Source: Neorhizobium sp. SHOUNA12A
GTDB lineage: Bacteria > Pseudomonadota > Alphaproteobacteria > Rhizobiales > Rhizobiaceae
Direction of reading: 5' to 3'
NCBI RefSeq assembly: GCF_023006505.1
Contig: NZ_JALBGV010000005.1
Span: 62,001-126,000 of the forward strand
DNA length: 64,000 bases
The notes under the pieces were generated by a model. That model made no database searches. It was not told the origin of the DNA and worked only from the letters and a program-made list of their open reading frames with translations. The first letter of the stretch is position 1. Each line of letters begins with the position of its first letter. The position numbers and the translations under genes are program-made. This document shows positions 16,888 through 25,200 of the stretch, in pieces.

Positions 16888-18225
16888 ATGGCGGAGACGC
16901 TGAGCAGGGAAACGCGGATTGTCCGGCGCGAGAAGTCGGCGCCATTCCGCAAGCTCAAGGCGGATATCTGCGTCGTCGGCGCCGGCATTGCCGGCATTTC
17001 CGCAGCACTTGAAGCCGCGAAGCTCGGTCGCAAGGTGGTGATCGTTGATGGCCAGGCAGCGCTCGGCGGGCAGGCGGTCAACTCGATCATCGCCACGTTC
17101 TGCGGCCTGTTTTCGAATGGCACGCATGGCTACCAGTTCACCTATGGCATCGCCGACAGGCTGCTCGCCCATCTCGAAAGCCAGGACCGGTCGATCTATT
17201 ACCGCCACGGGCCGAACACCACGGTCGTCTATTACGACGAAGTCGTCCTCGGCCGCTGGATGGAGAGTAGCATTCTGGACGCCGGTATCGAGGTCGTGCT
17301 CGGCGCGCAGATCCTCGACGTGCATGTCGAAGGCCGGCGCGTCGTCCAGACCGATTTCATGACCCGTTACGGCGGCGTCTCGATCGAGGCGACGGGCTGG
17401 GTGGAGGCGAGCGGCGACGCTGCGCTCGTCTGGCAGGCCGGTTTTGCCTGCCGTCAGCCGGAAAAGGGCGGCGTTTTCGGCACCCAGATGGTCGTGCTGG
17501 AAAACATCGACGAAGCCAGGCAGCCGACCCGCTACGAGATCGGCGACCGGATGAAGGAGAAGGCCGCGAGCTATGGCCTGCTGCGCCGAGAAGGCCTCGG
17601 CTTCACCATTCCCGGCCGCGGCATTGCCGCCATGAACATGACCCATGTGGAAACGCCGCTCGATCCGGTCGAGGCTTCCAGGAAGGCGCTGGAAGGCAAG
17701 GACCAGGCGGCTCGCGCCGTGGAGTTCCTGAAGGCGGAATTCCCGGAATGCTTCGGCAATGCCCGTATCCGCTCCTTCGGTCTGCCGGGCATCCGCCAGA
17801 CCCGCTGGATCGCCGGCAGCCATCACCTGACGGTCGACGAGATCAAGGCCGGCACCAAGTTCGATGACGCGGTTGCCCGCACCGCCTGGCCGATCGAGCT
17901 GCATGACCACGGCGACGGCCATCACTGGATCACTTTCGACGAAGAGCATGCCCACTACATTCCGCTTGGCAGCCTGACGCCGGACGAATGCGACAACATC
18001 GCCGCCGCCGGCCGCTGCGTCGATGCGGATTCCGCGGCCCTGTCGAGCATCCGCGTCATGGGCCCGTGCATCGCCATGGGCATGGCCGCCGCCAACGCGC
18101 TCGACCTTGCCGGAACCGGCAGCGTGCACCAGATCGATCGCGATGCGCTGCGCGAGCGGGTTTCCGACAACGTCGAAAAGAAGCATTATCGGTGGGCCGA
18201 CGCGAAAATGCGCGCCGCATCGTGA
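16888..18225 (+). CDS. FAD-dependent oxidoreductase (FAD_oxidored / PF12831-like)
   Basis: 445-residue flavoprotein. The N-terminal dinucleotide-binding motif is VVGAGIAGISAALEAAK, about residues 23-39, followed by a second-strand acidic residue (IVDGQ) and LGGQAVNSIIATFCG, a segment typical of FAD_oxidored proteins. The C-terminal RVMGPCIAMGMAAA closes the FAD site. No signal peptide or quinone-binding tail is seen, so it is probably cytoplasmic. ATG 16888 has GGGAGGG upstream; an earlier in-frame start at 16807 has none and runs into the regulatory region. It is the first gene of an operon with aconitase X. It may oxidise a hydroxy- or amino-acid substrate; identity unknown. Confidence 0.88.
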   Translation: MAETLSRETRIVRREKSAPFRKLKADICVVGAGIAGISAALEAAKLGRKVVIVDGQAALGGQAVNSIIATFCGLFSNGTHGYQFTYGIADRLLAHLESQDRSIYYRHGPNTTVVYYDEVVLGRWMESSILDAGIEVVLGAQILDVHVEGRRVVQTDFMTRYGGVSIEATGWVEASGDAALVWQAGFACRQPEKGGVFGTQMVVLENIDEARQPTRYEIGDRMKEKAASYGLLRREGLGFTIPGRGIAAMNMTHVETPLDPVEASRKALEGKDQAARAVEFLKAEFPECFGNARIRSFGLPGIRQTRWIAGSHHLTVDEIKAGTKFDDAVARTAWPIELHDHGDGHHWITFDEEHAHYIPLGSLTPDECDNIAAAGRCVDADSAALSSIRVMGPCIAMGMAAANALDLAGTGSVHQIDRDALRERVSDNVEKKHYRWADAKMRAAS

Positions 18226-18235
18226 GGAGGATGCG

Positions 18236-19507
18236 ATGAACCTGACGGATCACGAAAAGGCCATGTATGACGGCGAGCACGGGCGCGCCAAGGCACGCGC
18301 CATGGACCTGCTGGTTCGTTACGGCGAAGCGCTCGGGGCCGAGCGGCTGGTCGAGACCAACAATGTCGCCGGCGCCTTCAACGCCTCGACCCCCTCGGTG
18401 CAGGCGATTGCCGAAAAGGGCATGGAACACGTCTATTCAGAGCTCAACCTCGACAGCGACGAAGTCGTCGAGGTGCCGCATATGGTGGCGCATACCTGTC
18501 AGCTGATCACCGGCATCGACAACGACAATTGGGAACTGCAGGGCGTCGACAAGGCGCTGGTGGACATGCAGCGCGCCAATGAGAAGTACCTGGGGCGCCG
18601 CGGCGTCAACATGTTCGCCACCTGCACGCCCTATCAGGTGGGCAACGTGCCTGTGAAGGGCGAACACTGCGCCTGGATGGAATCATCGGCCGTCATCTAC
18701 TGCAATTCGGTTCTCGGCGCCCGCACCAATGTCGAGGGCAAGGAAAGTACCGGGGCTGCGGCGCTGACGGGCCGCATACCCTATTGGGGTTTCCACATTA
18801 CCGAAAACCGCCGCGGCACCCATCTGGTCGAGCTCGATGTCGAGGTCGACGACATGATGGATTGGGGCCTGCTCGGTTATTACATCGGCGAAGTGATCGG
18901 CGAGGAGATCCCGGTGCTGAACGGCACCGGCCGCCAGCCCGACCTCATCAAGCTCAAGCATTTTGGAGCCGCCGCAGCGTCCTCCGGCGGGGTCGAGATG
19001 TACCATATTCCGGGCATCACGCCGGAAGCGGATTCGATCGAGGAAGCCTTCGGCGGTCGCAAGGTCAAGGGCACGTTCCGCTACGGCGCCAAGGAACGGC
19101 GCGAAACCTATGAGAAGCTGCAGAGCTCGACCGAGAAAAAGGTCGATTTCATCATGCTCGGCTGTCCGCACAATTCCATCGACCAGATGGCGCTGATCGC
19201 CCACATGCTGGAGAATAAAAAGATCCATTCGGATGTGCAGCTCTGGGTGCACACGCCGCGTGCAATCAAGCAGGTCGCCGAGCGCAACGGCTATATCGAC
19301 GTCATCCGCGAAGCCGGCGGGGTCGTCATGAGCGACACCTGTCCCGCCATTTCCCGCCGGCTGCCGGCTGGGACCAAGGTCATCGCCACCGATTCGGCCA
19401 AGCAGGCGCACTACCTGCCGGCGATCACCGGCGTGCAGGGCTGGTTCGGCTCGGTCAGCGATTGCGTCGATGCCGCCTTGACGGGTGAGTGGAACGGGAG
19501 GGTCTGA
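18236..19507 (+). CDS. aconitase X catalytic (large) subunit, DUF521
   Basis: 423-residue AcnX large subunit, a dehydratase-type relative of aconitase with an iron-sulfur cluster. Three cysteines in family positions are visible: C130 (MFATCTPYQ), C310 (MLGCPHNSID) and C369 (SDTCPAIS), the probable cluster ligands. Known AcnX members dehydrate cis-3-hydroxy-L-proline (bacterial) or phosphomevalonate (archaeal). The small subunit is separate and directly downstream, so this is a two-subunit type. GAGGAGG precedes the ATG, five bases away. Pyrroline-carboxylate reductase, expected with hydroxyproline use, is not in the operon; the substrate is therefore open. Confidence 0.9.
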   Translation: MNLTDHEKAMYDGEHGRAKARAMDLLVRYGEALGAERLVETNNVAGAFNASTPSVQAIAEKGMEHVYSELNLDSDEVVEVPHMVAHTCQLITGIDNDNWELQGVDKALVDMQRANEKYLGRRGVNMFATCTPYQVGNVPVKGEHCAWMESSAVIYCNSVLGARTNVEGKESTGAAALTGRIPYWGFHITENRRGTHLVELDVEVDDMMDWGLLGYYIGEVIGEEIPVLNGTGRQPDLIKLKHFGAAAASSGGVEMYHIPGITPEADSIEEAFGGRKVKGTFRYGAKERRETYEKLQSSTEKKVDFIMLGCPHNSIDQMALIAHMLENKKIHSDVQLWVHTPRAIKQVAERNGYIDVIREAGGVVMSDTCPAISRRLPAGTKVIATDSAKQAHYLPAITGVQGWFGSVSDCVDAALTGEWNGRV

Positions 19508-19947
19508 TGGATATCGTAACAGAAGCAAAACCTGGAACCATCGAACTCAAGGGCCGCAAGGTGGTGGCCGGCCGCGCCGAGGGCGAGGCGCTTGTCACGA
19601 CCGAGACGATCTCCGGCTGGGGTGGCATCAACGAGCGCACCGGCACGGTCATCGAGCGTCGGCATGAGATGCGCGGCGTCTCCTTCGCCGGCAAGATTCT
19701 GGTTTTTCCGGGCGCGAAAGGCTCGTCCGGCTGGTCGGCCTATTTCCATATGACACGGCTGAACGGCGTCCAGCCGGCGGCGATGATCTTTACGCGGATG
19801 ACCACCAAAATCGCCCTCGGCGCCGTCGTCACCCGCGTTCCGGCGATCACCGAGCTCGACCAGGACCCGCTTTCGGTGATCGAGACCGGCGACTGGGTAG
19901 TGGTCGATGCCGATGCCGGCACGGTGACCGTGACCAAAAAATCCTGA
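19507..19947 (+). CDS. aconitase X swivel-domain (small) subunit, DUF126
   Basis: 146-residue partner of the large subunit, supplying the swivelling domain that closes the active site. The conserved Ser-containing loop is visible as [14 protein letters not shown], the equivalent of the catalytic serine of aconitases, followed by [15 protein letters not shown] 19507 shares its A with the TGA of the large subunit and has GGGAGGG upstream, so translation is coupled. An upstream in-frame GTG (19489) lies within the large-subunit gene and has no ribosome site. Confidence 0.9.
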   Translation: MDIVTEAKPGTIELKGRKVVAGRAEGEALVTTETISGWGGINERTGTVIERRHEMRGVSFAGKILVFPGAKGSSGWSAYFHMTRLNGVQPAAMIFTRMTTKIALGAVVTRVPAITELDQDPLSVIETGDWVVVDADAGTVTVTKKS

Positions 19948-20038
19948 AAGCGATGTTCGCTCTCGCAGGCCTGCCCACTCGACGGCCATGCCGATCGCCG
20001 ACTATAAGATGCGGCGAAACGGACAAGGAGGAGTGGAC

Positions 20039-20779
20039 ATGTCGAAAGTAGCGATCGTAACCGGCGCTGGCTCGGGCGTTGGCAGGGCCGTCGCCATCGG
20101 GCTTTTGAACGCAGGTTATAGGACTGTGCTTGCCGGCCGGCGCGAGAGCGAGCTGCAGGGCACGGCGGAACTGGCCGGCGGGAAGTCGCTGGTGGTGCCG
20201 ACGGACGTCACCGATCCGGCAGCCGTCGACGCCTTGTTTGCGGCGACGCAGGAGGCCTATGGCCGTCTCGATCTTCTGTTCAACAATGCCGGCCGCGGCA
20301 CGCCGGCCGTTCCGATCGACGAATTGCCGCTTGAAACCTGGCGCGCCGTCATCGACCTCAACCTCAATGGCGCCTTCTATTGCGCCCGGGCGGCCTTCGG
20401 GATGATGCGGCGGCAGAACCCCGGCGGAGGGCGGATCATCAACAACGGCTCGATTTCGGCCCATGTGCCGCGCCCGTACCAAGCCGCCTATACCGCCACC
20501 AAACACGCCATTACCGGTCTGACCCGTCAGATCGCGCTCGACGGGCGGCCGCTGAACATCGTCTGCGGTCAGGTGGATATCGGCAATGCCGACACGCCGA
20601 TGACGGTGCGAATGAAGGAAGGCGCGCTGCAAGCCGATCTGACGACTGCCGTGGAGCCGGTCATGGACCCGAAACACGTGGCCGATGCGGTGCTCTATAT
20701 GGACGGATTGCCTTTGGAGGCCAATGTCCTGTTCATGACGGTGATGGCAAACGGCATGCCCTACGCCGGCCGCGGCTGA
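20039..20779 (+). CDS. short-chain dehydrogenase/reductase
   Basis: 246-residue SDR. Cofactor motif [12 protein letters not shown] (residues 9-20), with a GRR ending beta-2 that suggests NADP(H) preference. NNAGRG lies mid-sequence and the catalytic set is the Ser of NNGSISAH plus YTATKHA (Tyr-x3-Lys). AAGGAGGAG precedes ATG 20039; the earlier in-frame start at 19988 is weaker. It follows the AcnX small subunit by 91 bases in the same orientation. It would interconvert a ketone and alcohol in the unknown pathway, for example reducing the keto product of the AcnX dehydration. Confidence 0.9.
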   Translation: MSKVAIVTGAGSGVGRAVAIGLLNAGYRTVLAGRRESELQGTAELAGGKSLVVPTDVTDPAAVDALFAATQEAYGRLDLLFNNAGRGTPAVPIDELPLETWRAVIDLNLNGAFYCARAAFGMMRRQNPGGGRIINNGSISAHVPRPYQAAYTATKHAITGLTRQIALDGRPLNIVCGQVDIGNADTPMTVRMKEGALQADLTTAVEPVMDPKHVADAVLYMDGLPLEANVLFMTVMANGMPYAGRG

Positions 20780-20853
20780 GATCGGCCGCCGGCCGCCTTG
20801 ATCTTGCCCGCAAGCTCGACCAGCGTCAGAAGATAATCGGAAGGAAACATCCC

Positions 20854-21900
20854 ATGCAGCAGGCACTGGTGCTCGAGAAAAAAGGCGTCCTCTCGTTGAG
20901 GGAAATCGATCTTCCGACCGAGGTCGGGCCGGGCGACGTGAAGATCGCCATCGATACGGTCGGCGTCTGCGGCAGCGACGTTCATTATTACACCCACGGC
21001 GCGATCGGGCCCTTTGTTCTGCGCGAGCCGATGGTGCTCGGCCATGAGGCGGCCGGCATCGTCGTCGAGGTCGGCAGCGAGGTGAAAACCTTGAAGGTTG
21101 GTGACCGCGTCTGCATGGAGCCCGGCGTGCCGAACCTTTCGTCCCGCGCTTCCAAGCTCGGTCTCTACAACGTCGATCCAGATGTCCGTTTCTGGGCGAC
21201 GCCGCCGATCCACGGGGTGCTGACGCCGGAAGTCATCCACCCGGCAGCCTTCACCTACAAGCTGCCGGACAATGTCTCCTTTGCCGAAGGCGCCATGGTG
21301 GAGCCGTTTGCGATCGGCATGCAGGCCGCCAGCCGCGCCCGCATCCAACCCGGCGATGTCGGTGCGGTGATCGGTGCCGGCCCGATCGGCATCATGGTGG
21401 CGCTGGCGGCACTCGCGGGCGGTTGCGCCCGCGTGTTCATTTCGGATCTGAGCCCCGACAAGCTGAAGATCGCCGGCCAGTATCCGGGCATCATCCCCGT
21501 CAACATTACCGAACGGCCGTTCGCGGAAGTCATCGCCGAGCAGACCGGCGGCTGGGGCGCGGATGTGGTGTTCGAGGCGAGCGGCAGCCCGAGGGCCTAT
21601 TCCGGTATGTTGGACCTGGTACGGCCCGGTGGCGCCTTCGTGCTGGTCGGCCTGCCGGTCGAGCCGGTGCCGCTGGACGTCGCAGGCGCCATCTCCAAGG
21701 AGGTTCGCTTCGAGACCGTGTTCCGTTACGCCAACATCTTCGACCGGGCGCTGGAACTGATCGCCTCGGGCAAGGTGGACCTGAAGCCGCTGATCACCGG
21801 CGTCTTCGATTTCAAGGATTCGATCAAGGCCTTCGAGCGAGCCGCCGCCGGACATCCATCGGACGTCAAGCTGCAGATCGTGCTGAGCGGCAAGGCCTGA
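20854..21900 (+). CDS. medium-chain zinc dehydrogenase, xylitol/sorbitol dehydrogenase-like
   Basis: 348-residue MDR enzyme. Catalytic-zinc residues are visible: Cys in [10 protein letters not shown], His-Glu in LGHEAAG, and the Glu of MVEPFAIGM. The cofactor motif is [15 protein letters not shown]. The lobe that holds the structural zinc ([20 protein letters not shown]) has lost the four cysteines, as in rhizobial xylitol-dehydrogenase-like proteins I recall. GGAAGGA precedes the ATG. It is last in the AcnX operon and probably oxidises a secondary alcohol of a polyol or hydroxy acid with NAD. Its TGA abuts the stop of the convergent ParA gene within a GCCTGATCAGGC palindrome. Confidence 0.9.
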   Translation: MQQALVLEKKGVLSLREIDLPTEVGPGDVKIAIDTVGVCGSDVHYYTHGAIGPFVLREPMVLGHEAAGIVVEVGSEVKTLKVGDRVCMEPGVPNLSSRASKLGLYNVDPDVRFWATPPIHGVLTPEVIHPAAFTYKLPDNVSFAEGAMVEPFAIGMQAASRARIQPGDVGAVIGAGPIGIMVALAALAGGCARVFISDLSPDKLKIAGQYPGIIPVNITERPFAEVIAEQTGGWGADVVFEASGSPRAYSGMLDLVRPGGAFVLVGLPVEPVPLDVAGAISKEVRFETVFRYANIFDRALELIASGKVDLKPLITGVFDFKDSIKAFERAAAGHPSDVKLQIVLSGKA

Positions 21901-22605
21901 TCAGGCGGCGCGGGTAAAGCGCTTCGAAAGCGATGCCGGCTTGTGAAGCGGCACGCGGCGGAGCATTTCGAGCGCGAACAGGCGGGCGTTCTGCCGGGCT
22001 TTGTCGAGATTGCTGATGCGGTTTTCGTCCATCGTGTAGAGCGTGCCGCCGAGATCGAAGATGTCGCGGAAGGCGGCGCGTTCGATGATCGGCGTGTCCA
22101 GCACTTCGACCTTGCGCTCGGCGAGCAGCATCTTCACCGCCAGCAGCGCACGGGTGGTGACCATCGAGTTGACGCGGGTCAGCACGACCGAGTGCGGCAC
22201 GTGAAGATTGGCCTTTTCTTCGAGATAGCGCAGCAGTTCAAGCACGTTTGCACCGCCCTGGGCATCCATGGCGCAGCCCTGGATCGGGATCAGCACGTGG
22301 TCGGAGAGGCCGATCGCCTTGGCGAGCAGCGGGCTCTGCGCGCCGGGAAGGTCGAGCACGAAATAATCGGTCTTGTGGCGGTTTTCAGAAATATGCCGGT
22401 CGATCGAGGCCTGCGTCACGTAGGAAATGACGTTGAGCTTGTCGTTATGCGGTGAGAGCATGTGCCAGCGGGTGATCCAGTATTGCGGATCGGCATCAAG
22501 GATCGTAACGCGGTAGCCCTGCTCAACGAGTTCTGTTGCAAGAAGGAGCACAGCGGTGGTCTTGCCCGCTCCGCCCTTGGTGTTGGCAAAGGTAATGACT
22601 GGCAT
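21901..22605 (-). CDS. ParA/MinD-family ATPase (VirC1-like)
   Basis: 234-residue P-loop ATPase with the deviant Walker A NTKGGAGKTT (signature lysine K10, K15), Walker A' LDADPQ, and Walker B FVLDLPGA. Such proteins position plasmids, chromosomes or protein assemblies. There is no ParB or centromere repeat nearby, so it is an orphan. It is downstream of cheB in the same direction (115-base gap), and ParA-type proteins such as ParC of Vibrio place chemotaxis arrays at poles. VirC1-like ParA proteins are also common in Rhizobiaceae with unrelated roles. A function in array placement is inference only. Confidence 0.88.
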   Translation of the reverse strand: MPVITFANTKGGAGKTTAVLLLATELVEQGYRVTILDADPQYWITRWHMLSPHNDKLNVISYVTQASIDRHISENRHKTDYFVLDLPGAQSPLLAKAIGLSDHVLIPIQGCAMDAQGGANVLELLRYLEEKANLHVPHSVVLTRVNSMVTTRALLAVKMLLAERKVEVLDTPIIERAAFRDIFDLGGTLYTMDENRISNLDKARQNARLFALEMLRRVPLHKPASLSKRFTRAA

Positions 22606-22720
22606 CTTGGGTCCCTGTCCGGCTACGAGCGTAAGATTGCTCTCTCACCGCACCCTCATGATGCGTTGCCCCATTCTTGCCAAACATGGTTAACGAGACG
22701 TGAAAATCCGTTGCCAGATC

Positions 22721-23803
22721 TTACCGGCGGCGATCGGCGGCGAGAATTTCCCGGGCGATCTGCTCGAGCGACACGACCTTGTCGACGCCGCCATGGGCGA
22801 TGGCTTCCTTGGGCATGCCGAAGACCACCGACGACGCCTCGTCCTGGGCCACCGTATAGGCTCCCGCCTGATGCATCTCGTTCATGCCGCGGGCGCCGTC
22901 GTCGCCCATGCCGGTCATGATCACGCCCATCGCGTTCGCGCCGGCCGAGCGGGCGGCGGACCGGAATAGCACGTCGACGGAAGGGCGATGGCGGCTGACG
23001 AGCGGACCCGAGCGGACCGAGACTTCATAACGCGCGCCGCGCCGTTCTAGCAGCATATGTTTGTCGCCGGGGGCGATGAGCACATGGCCGCGCAGTACCG
23101 GATCGCCTTCGGCTGCTTCCTTGACCTCGACTTCGCAAAGGCTGTTGAGACGCTTGGCGAAGGCGGCGGTGAATTTTTCCGGCATATGCTGGACGATGAC
23201 CAAGCCCGGAGAATTGGCCGGCAGGGCTTCGAGAAGCTCGCGCAGAGCTTCGGTTCCGCCAGTCGAGGCGCCGACGCAGACGACCATTTCGGTGGTCTTC
23301 GCCATGGCTCCGAGCTTGGGAGGCGGAAGCATCGCATCGGCCGTAAGCTTGGCGGTCGTGCCGCCTTCGGAAATGCGTGACGGACGCAGCCGGCCGACGC
23401 GGGCGCGTGCGGCTCCCTTGACCGCGGTGCGGATCCTTTCGCCGGACTCGGCGAGGTGGTCGGCCGCGCCGATCTTCGGTTTCAGGATAACGTCCACGGC
23501 GCCCGCTTCAAGCGCCTGCATCAGCGTTTCCGAGCCGCTTTCGGTCAGCGACGAACACATCACCACCGGGATGGGATGCTGCGCCATCAGCTTGCGGAGA
23601 AAAGTGATGCCGTCCATCTGCGGCATTTCCACATCGAGCGTGATGACGTCGGGAATTTCCTCGCGCAGCTTGCGCGCCGCCATGAAGGGATCGCTGGCCG
23701 CGCCGATGACTTCGATATCCGGATCCGCCGACAGGACGGCCGTCAGGGTCTGGCGGACGCTGGCTGAGTCATCGATGATCAGAACTCGAATTTTGCCGGT
23801 CAT
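22721..23803 (-). CDS. cheB: chemotaxis protein-glutamate methylesterase CheB
   Basis: 360-residue CheB. The receiver domain occupies about residues 1-125, with acidic pocket D11-D12 and phospho-acceptor D57 ([11 protein letters not shown]). The C-terminal methylesterase carries the Ser-His-Asp triad in [18 protein letters not shown] and GMGDDGARG. It removes methyl groups from (and deamidates) the receptors, opposing CheR. It begins 3 bases after cheR and ends the che operon before the ParA-like gene. No cheD is present in the cluster. Confidence 0.96.
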   Translation of the reverse strand: MTGKIRVLIIDDSASVRQTLTAVLSADPDIEVIGAASDPFMAARKLREEIPDVITLDVEMPQMDGITFLRKLMAQHPIPVVMCSSLTESGSETLMQALEAGAVDVILKPKIGAADHLAESGERIRTAVKGAARARVGRLRPSRISEGGTTAKLTADAMLPPPKLGAMAKTTEMVVCVGASTGGTEALRELLEALPANSPGLVIVQHMPEKFTAAFAKRLNSLCEVEVKEAAEGDPVLRGHVLIAPGDKHMLLERRGARYEVSVRSGPLVSRHRPSVDVLFRSAARSAGANAMGVIMTGMGDDGARGMNEMHQAGAYTVAQDEASSVVFGMPKEAIAHGGVDKVVSLEQIAREILAADRRR

Positions 23804-23806
23804 GGT

Positions 23807-24670
23807 TCATACCCGCTTGAACACAGTATTTGCCACCTGCCGGATCGGCAGATCGAAGCCGGTCACGGTTTCCGAGTGACCGATGAACAGATAGCCTCCC
23901 GGAAGCAGGGCTTCGCAAAGGCGCGACAGCACGTGCTGCTGAGTCGGCTTGTCGAAATAGATCAGCACATTGCGGCAGAAGATCATGTGCATCGGATCGC
24001 CGATGGGATAGGCCTCGTCCATCAGGTTCAGCCGGGCGAAACCGACGCGGGAGCGCAGTTTCGGCGAAATTCGCATCTCCTGCCGTCGCTTGTCGGATGG
24101 CCGCATGACATATTTGTTCATCATGTCTGCCGGAACGGGTGCCAGGAGATCGCTCTGGTAGATGCCGCGCTGGGCCTTCTGCAGCACGTCGGTCGAAAGA
24201 TCGGTAGCAAGCACGAAATAGTCGCGTTCCGGCGTCGACGAACTCAGAAATTCCGAAAGCACCATGGCCATCGTATAGGGTTCGGCGCCCGTCGAGCAGG
24301 CGGAACTCCAGGTGCGGATGCGCCGGTCGGCATAGGTCTTCAGGATGTCCGGCAGCGCCGTCTGTACCATGTAGTCGAAATGCTTCGGCTCGCGGAAGAA
24401 ATCGGTCTTGTTGGTGGTCACCGCATCGATGAGGAAGATCGACTCCGCTTCAATGCCGCCGTGCTTGAACAGATAGTCGCAATAACTGTCGAAGGTCGGC
24501 ATGGCCGTGACCCGCAGGCGCCGGCGAAGCCGCCCCTCCAGCATCGTCATCTTGCTGTGCGGCATCTTGATGCCGCTATAGTCGTAGATGTACTTCGAAA
24601 GCAGATCGAAGTTGCGCTTGCTCAGCCGATCATCGAGCGGCTGGCTTCTCATTGCTGCATTCACGCACAT
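23807..24670 (-). CDS. cheR: chemotaxis protein methyltransferase CheR
   Basis: SAM-dependent methyltransferase that methylates receptor glutamates. An N-terminal helical domain (LSKRNFDLLSKYIYDYSG) is followed by the catalytic domain with TTNKTDFFREPKHF, the SAM-site region RTWSSACSTGAEPYTMAM, and FCRNVLIYFDK. The length (about 280) is normal for CheR. The start is uncertain: TTG 24682, ATG 24670, GTG 24664 and ATG 24652 are all in frame. A GGGGG element fits GTG 24664 best by spacing; ATG 24670 is given as a compromise. It lies between cheW and cheB. Confidence 0.93.
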   Translation of the reverse strand: MCVNAAMRSQPLDDRLSKRNFDLLSKYIYDYSGIKMPHSKMTMLEGRLRRRLRVTAMPTFDSYCDYLFKHGGIEAESIFLIDAVTTNKTDFFREPKHFDYMVQTALPDILKTYADRRIRTWSSACSTGAEPYTMAMVLSEFLSSSTPERDYFVLATDLSTDVLQKAQRGIYQSDLLAPVPADMMNKYVMRPSDKRRQEMRISPKLRSRVGFARLNLMDEAYPIGDPMHMIFCRNVLIYFDKPTQQHVLSRLCEALLPGGYLFIGHSETVTGFDLPIRQVANTVFKRV

Positions 24671-24708
24671 GCCCCCGTACAAGAACCTATTCGGTTATGC
24701 CAATTCCG

Positions 24709-25200
24709 TCATGCGACCTGAGACTGCGGCCCCACATCGGCGAGAGCCGATCCGGAATCCGAAAATAGCCGTGCAAGATCGACGACGACGACGAAACCGC
24801 TCTCCCGCCGCACCACGCCGGCGATATAATCGGAGCGCCAGCGCACGCCGATATCCGGTGCCGTCTCGATCTGTTCCTTGCGAAACGGCACGACCTCGAA
24901 GACCCGGTCTGCGACGAGGCCGAGCACCAGGACGCGATCGGCGACCGGCACGTCGAGCACCAGGATGCGCGTATGTGGCGTCTTAACCGTCCTCGTCATG
25001 CCAAGGCGAAGACGAAGGTCGATCACAGGCACGCCCTGTCCGCGCACATCGCGCAGGCCGAGCAGGTATTCCGGGCCGTGTGGGATCTTGAAGGGTTCCT
25101 CGTGGTCGAGAATCTCGCGGACCACCTCGACGGGGACCGCAAAAATCTCGTCGCCGAGGCTGAAGGTCACGAATTGGGATTCGGAGGATATGACTGCCAT
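24709..25200 (-). CDS. cheW: chemotaxis coupling protein CheW (first of two)
   Basis: 163-residue CheW that links receptors to the CheA kinase. Typical features are FVTFSLGDEIFAVPVEVVREIL at the start of the SH3-like fold (split here in two subdomains), LLGLRDVRGQGVPVIDLR with the receptor-binding region, and a C-terminal GVVRRESGFVVVVDL. It starts at the last base of the MCP stop at 25200, so translation is coupled to the receptor gene. The cluster holds a second, diverged CheW next to cheA (31029); the two may serve different receptor sets. Confidence 0.94.
   Translation of the reverse strand: MAVISSESQFVTFSLGDEIFAVPVEVVREILDHEEPFKIPHGPEYLLGLRDVRGQGVPVIDLRLRLGMTRTVKTPHTRILVLDVPVADRVLVLGLVADRVFEVVPFRKEQIETAPDIGVRWRSDYIAGVVRRESGFVVVVDLARLFSDSGSALADVGPQSQVA

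Noticed and set aside
15584..16945. 453-codon frame antisense to the LysR gene
   Set aside because: Shadow; the LysR protein on the plus strand is unmistakable.
22690..22704. CtrA-like TTAA-N7-TGAA before the ParA-like gene
   Set aside because: One mismatch in a short motif; too weak to list as a site by itself, mentioned only as context.
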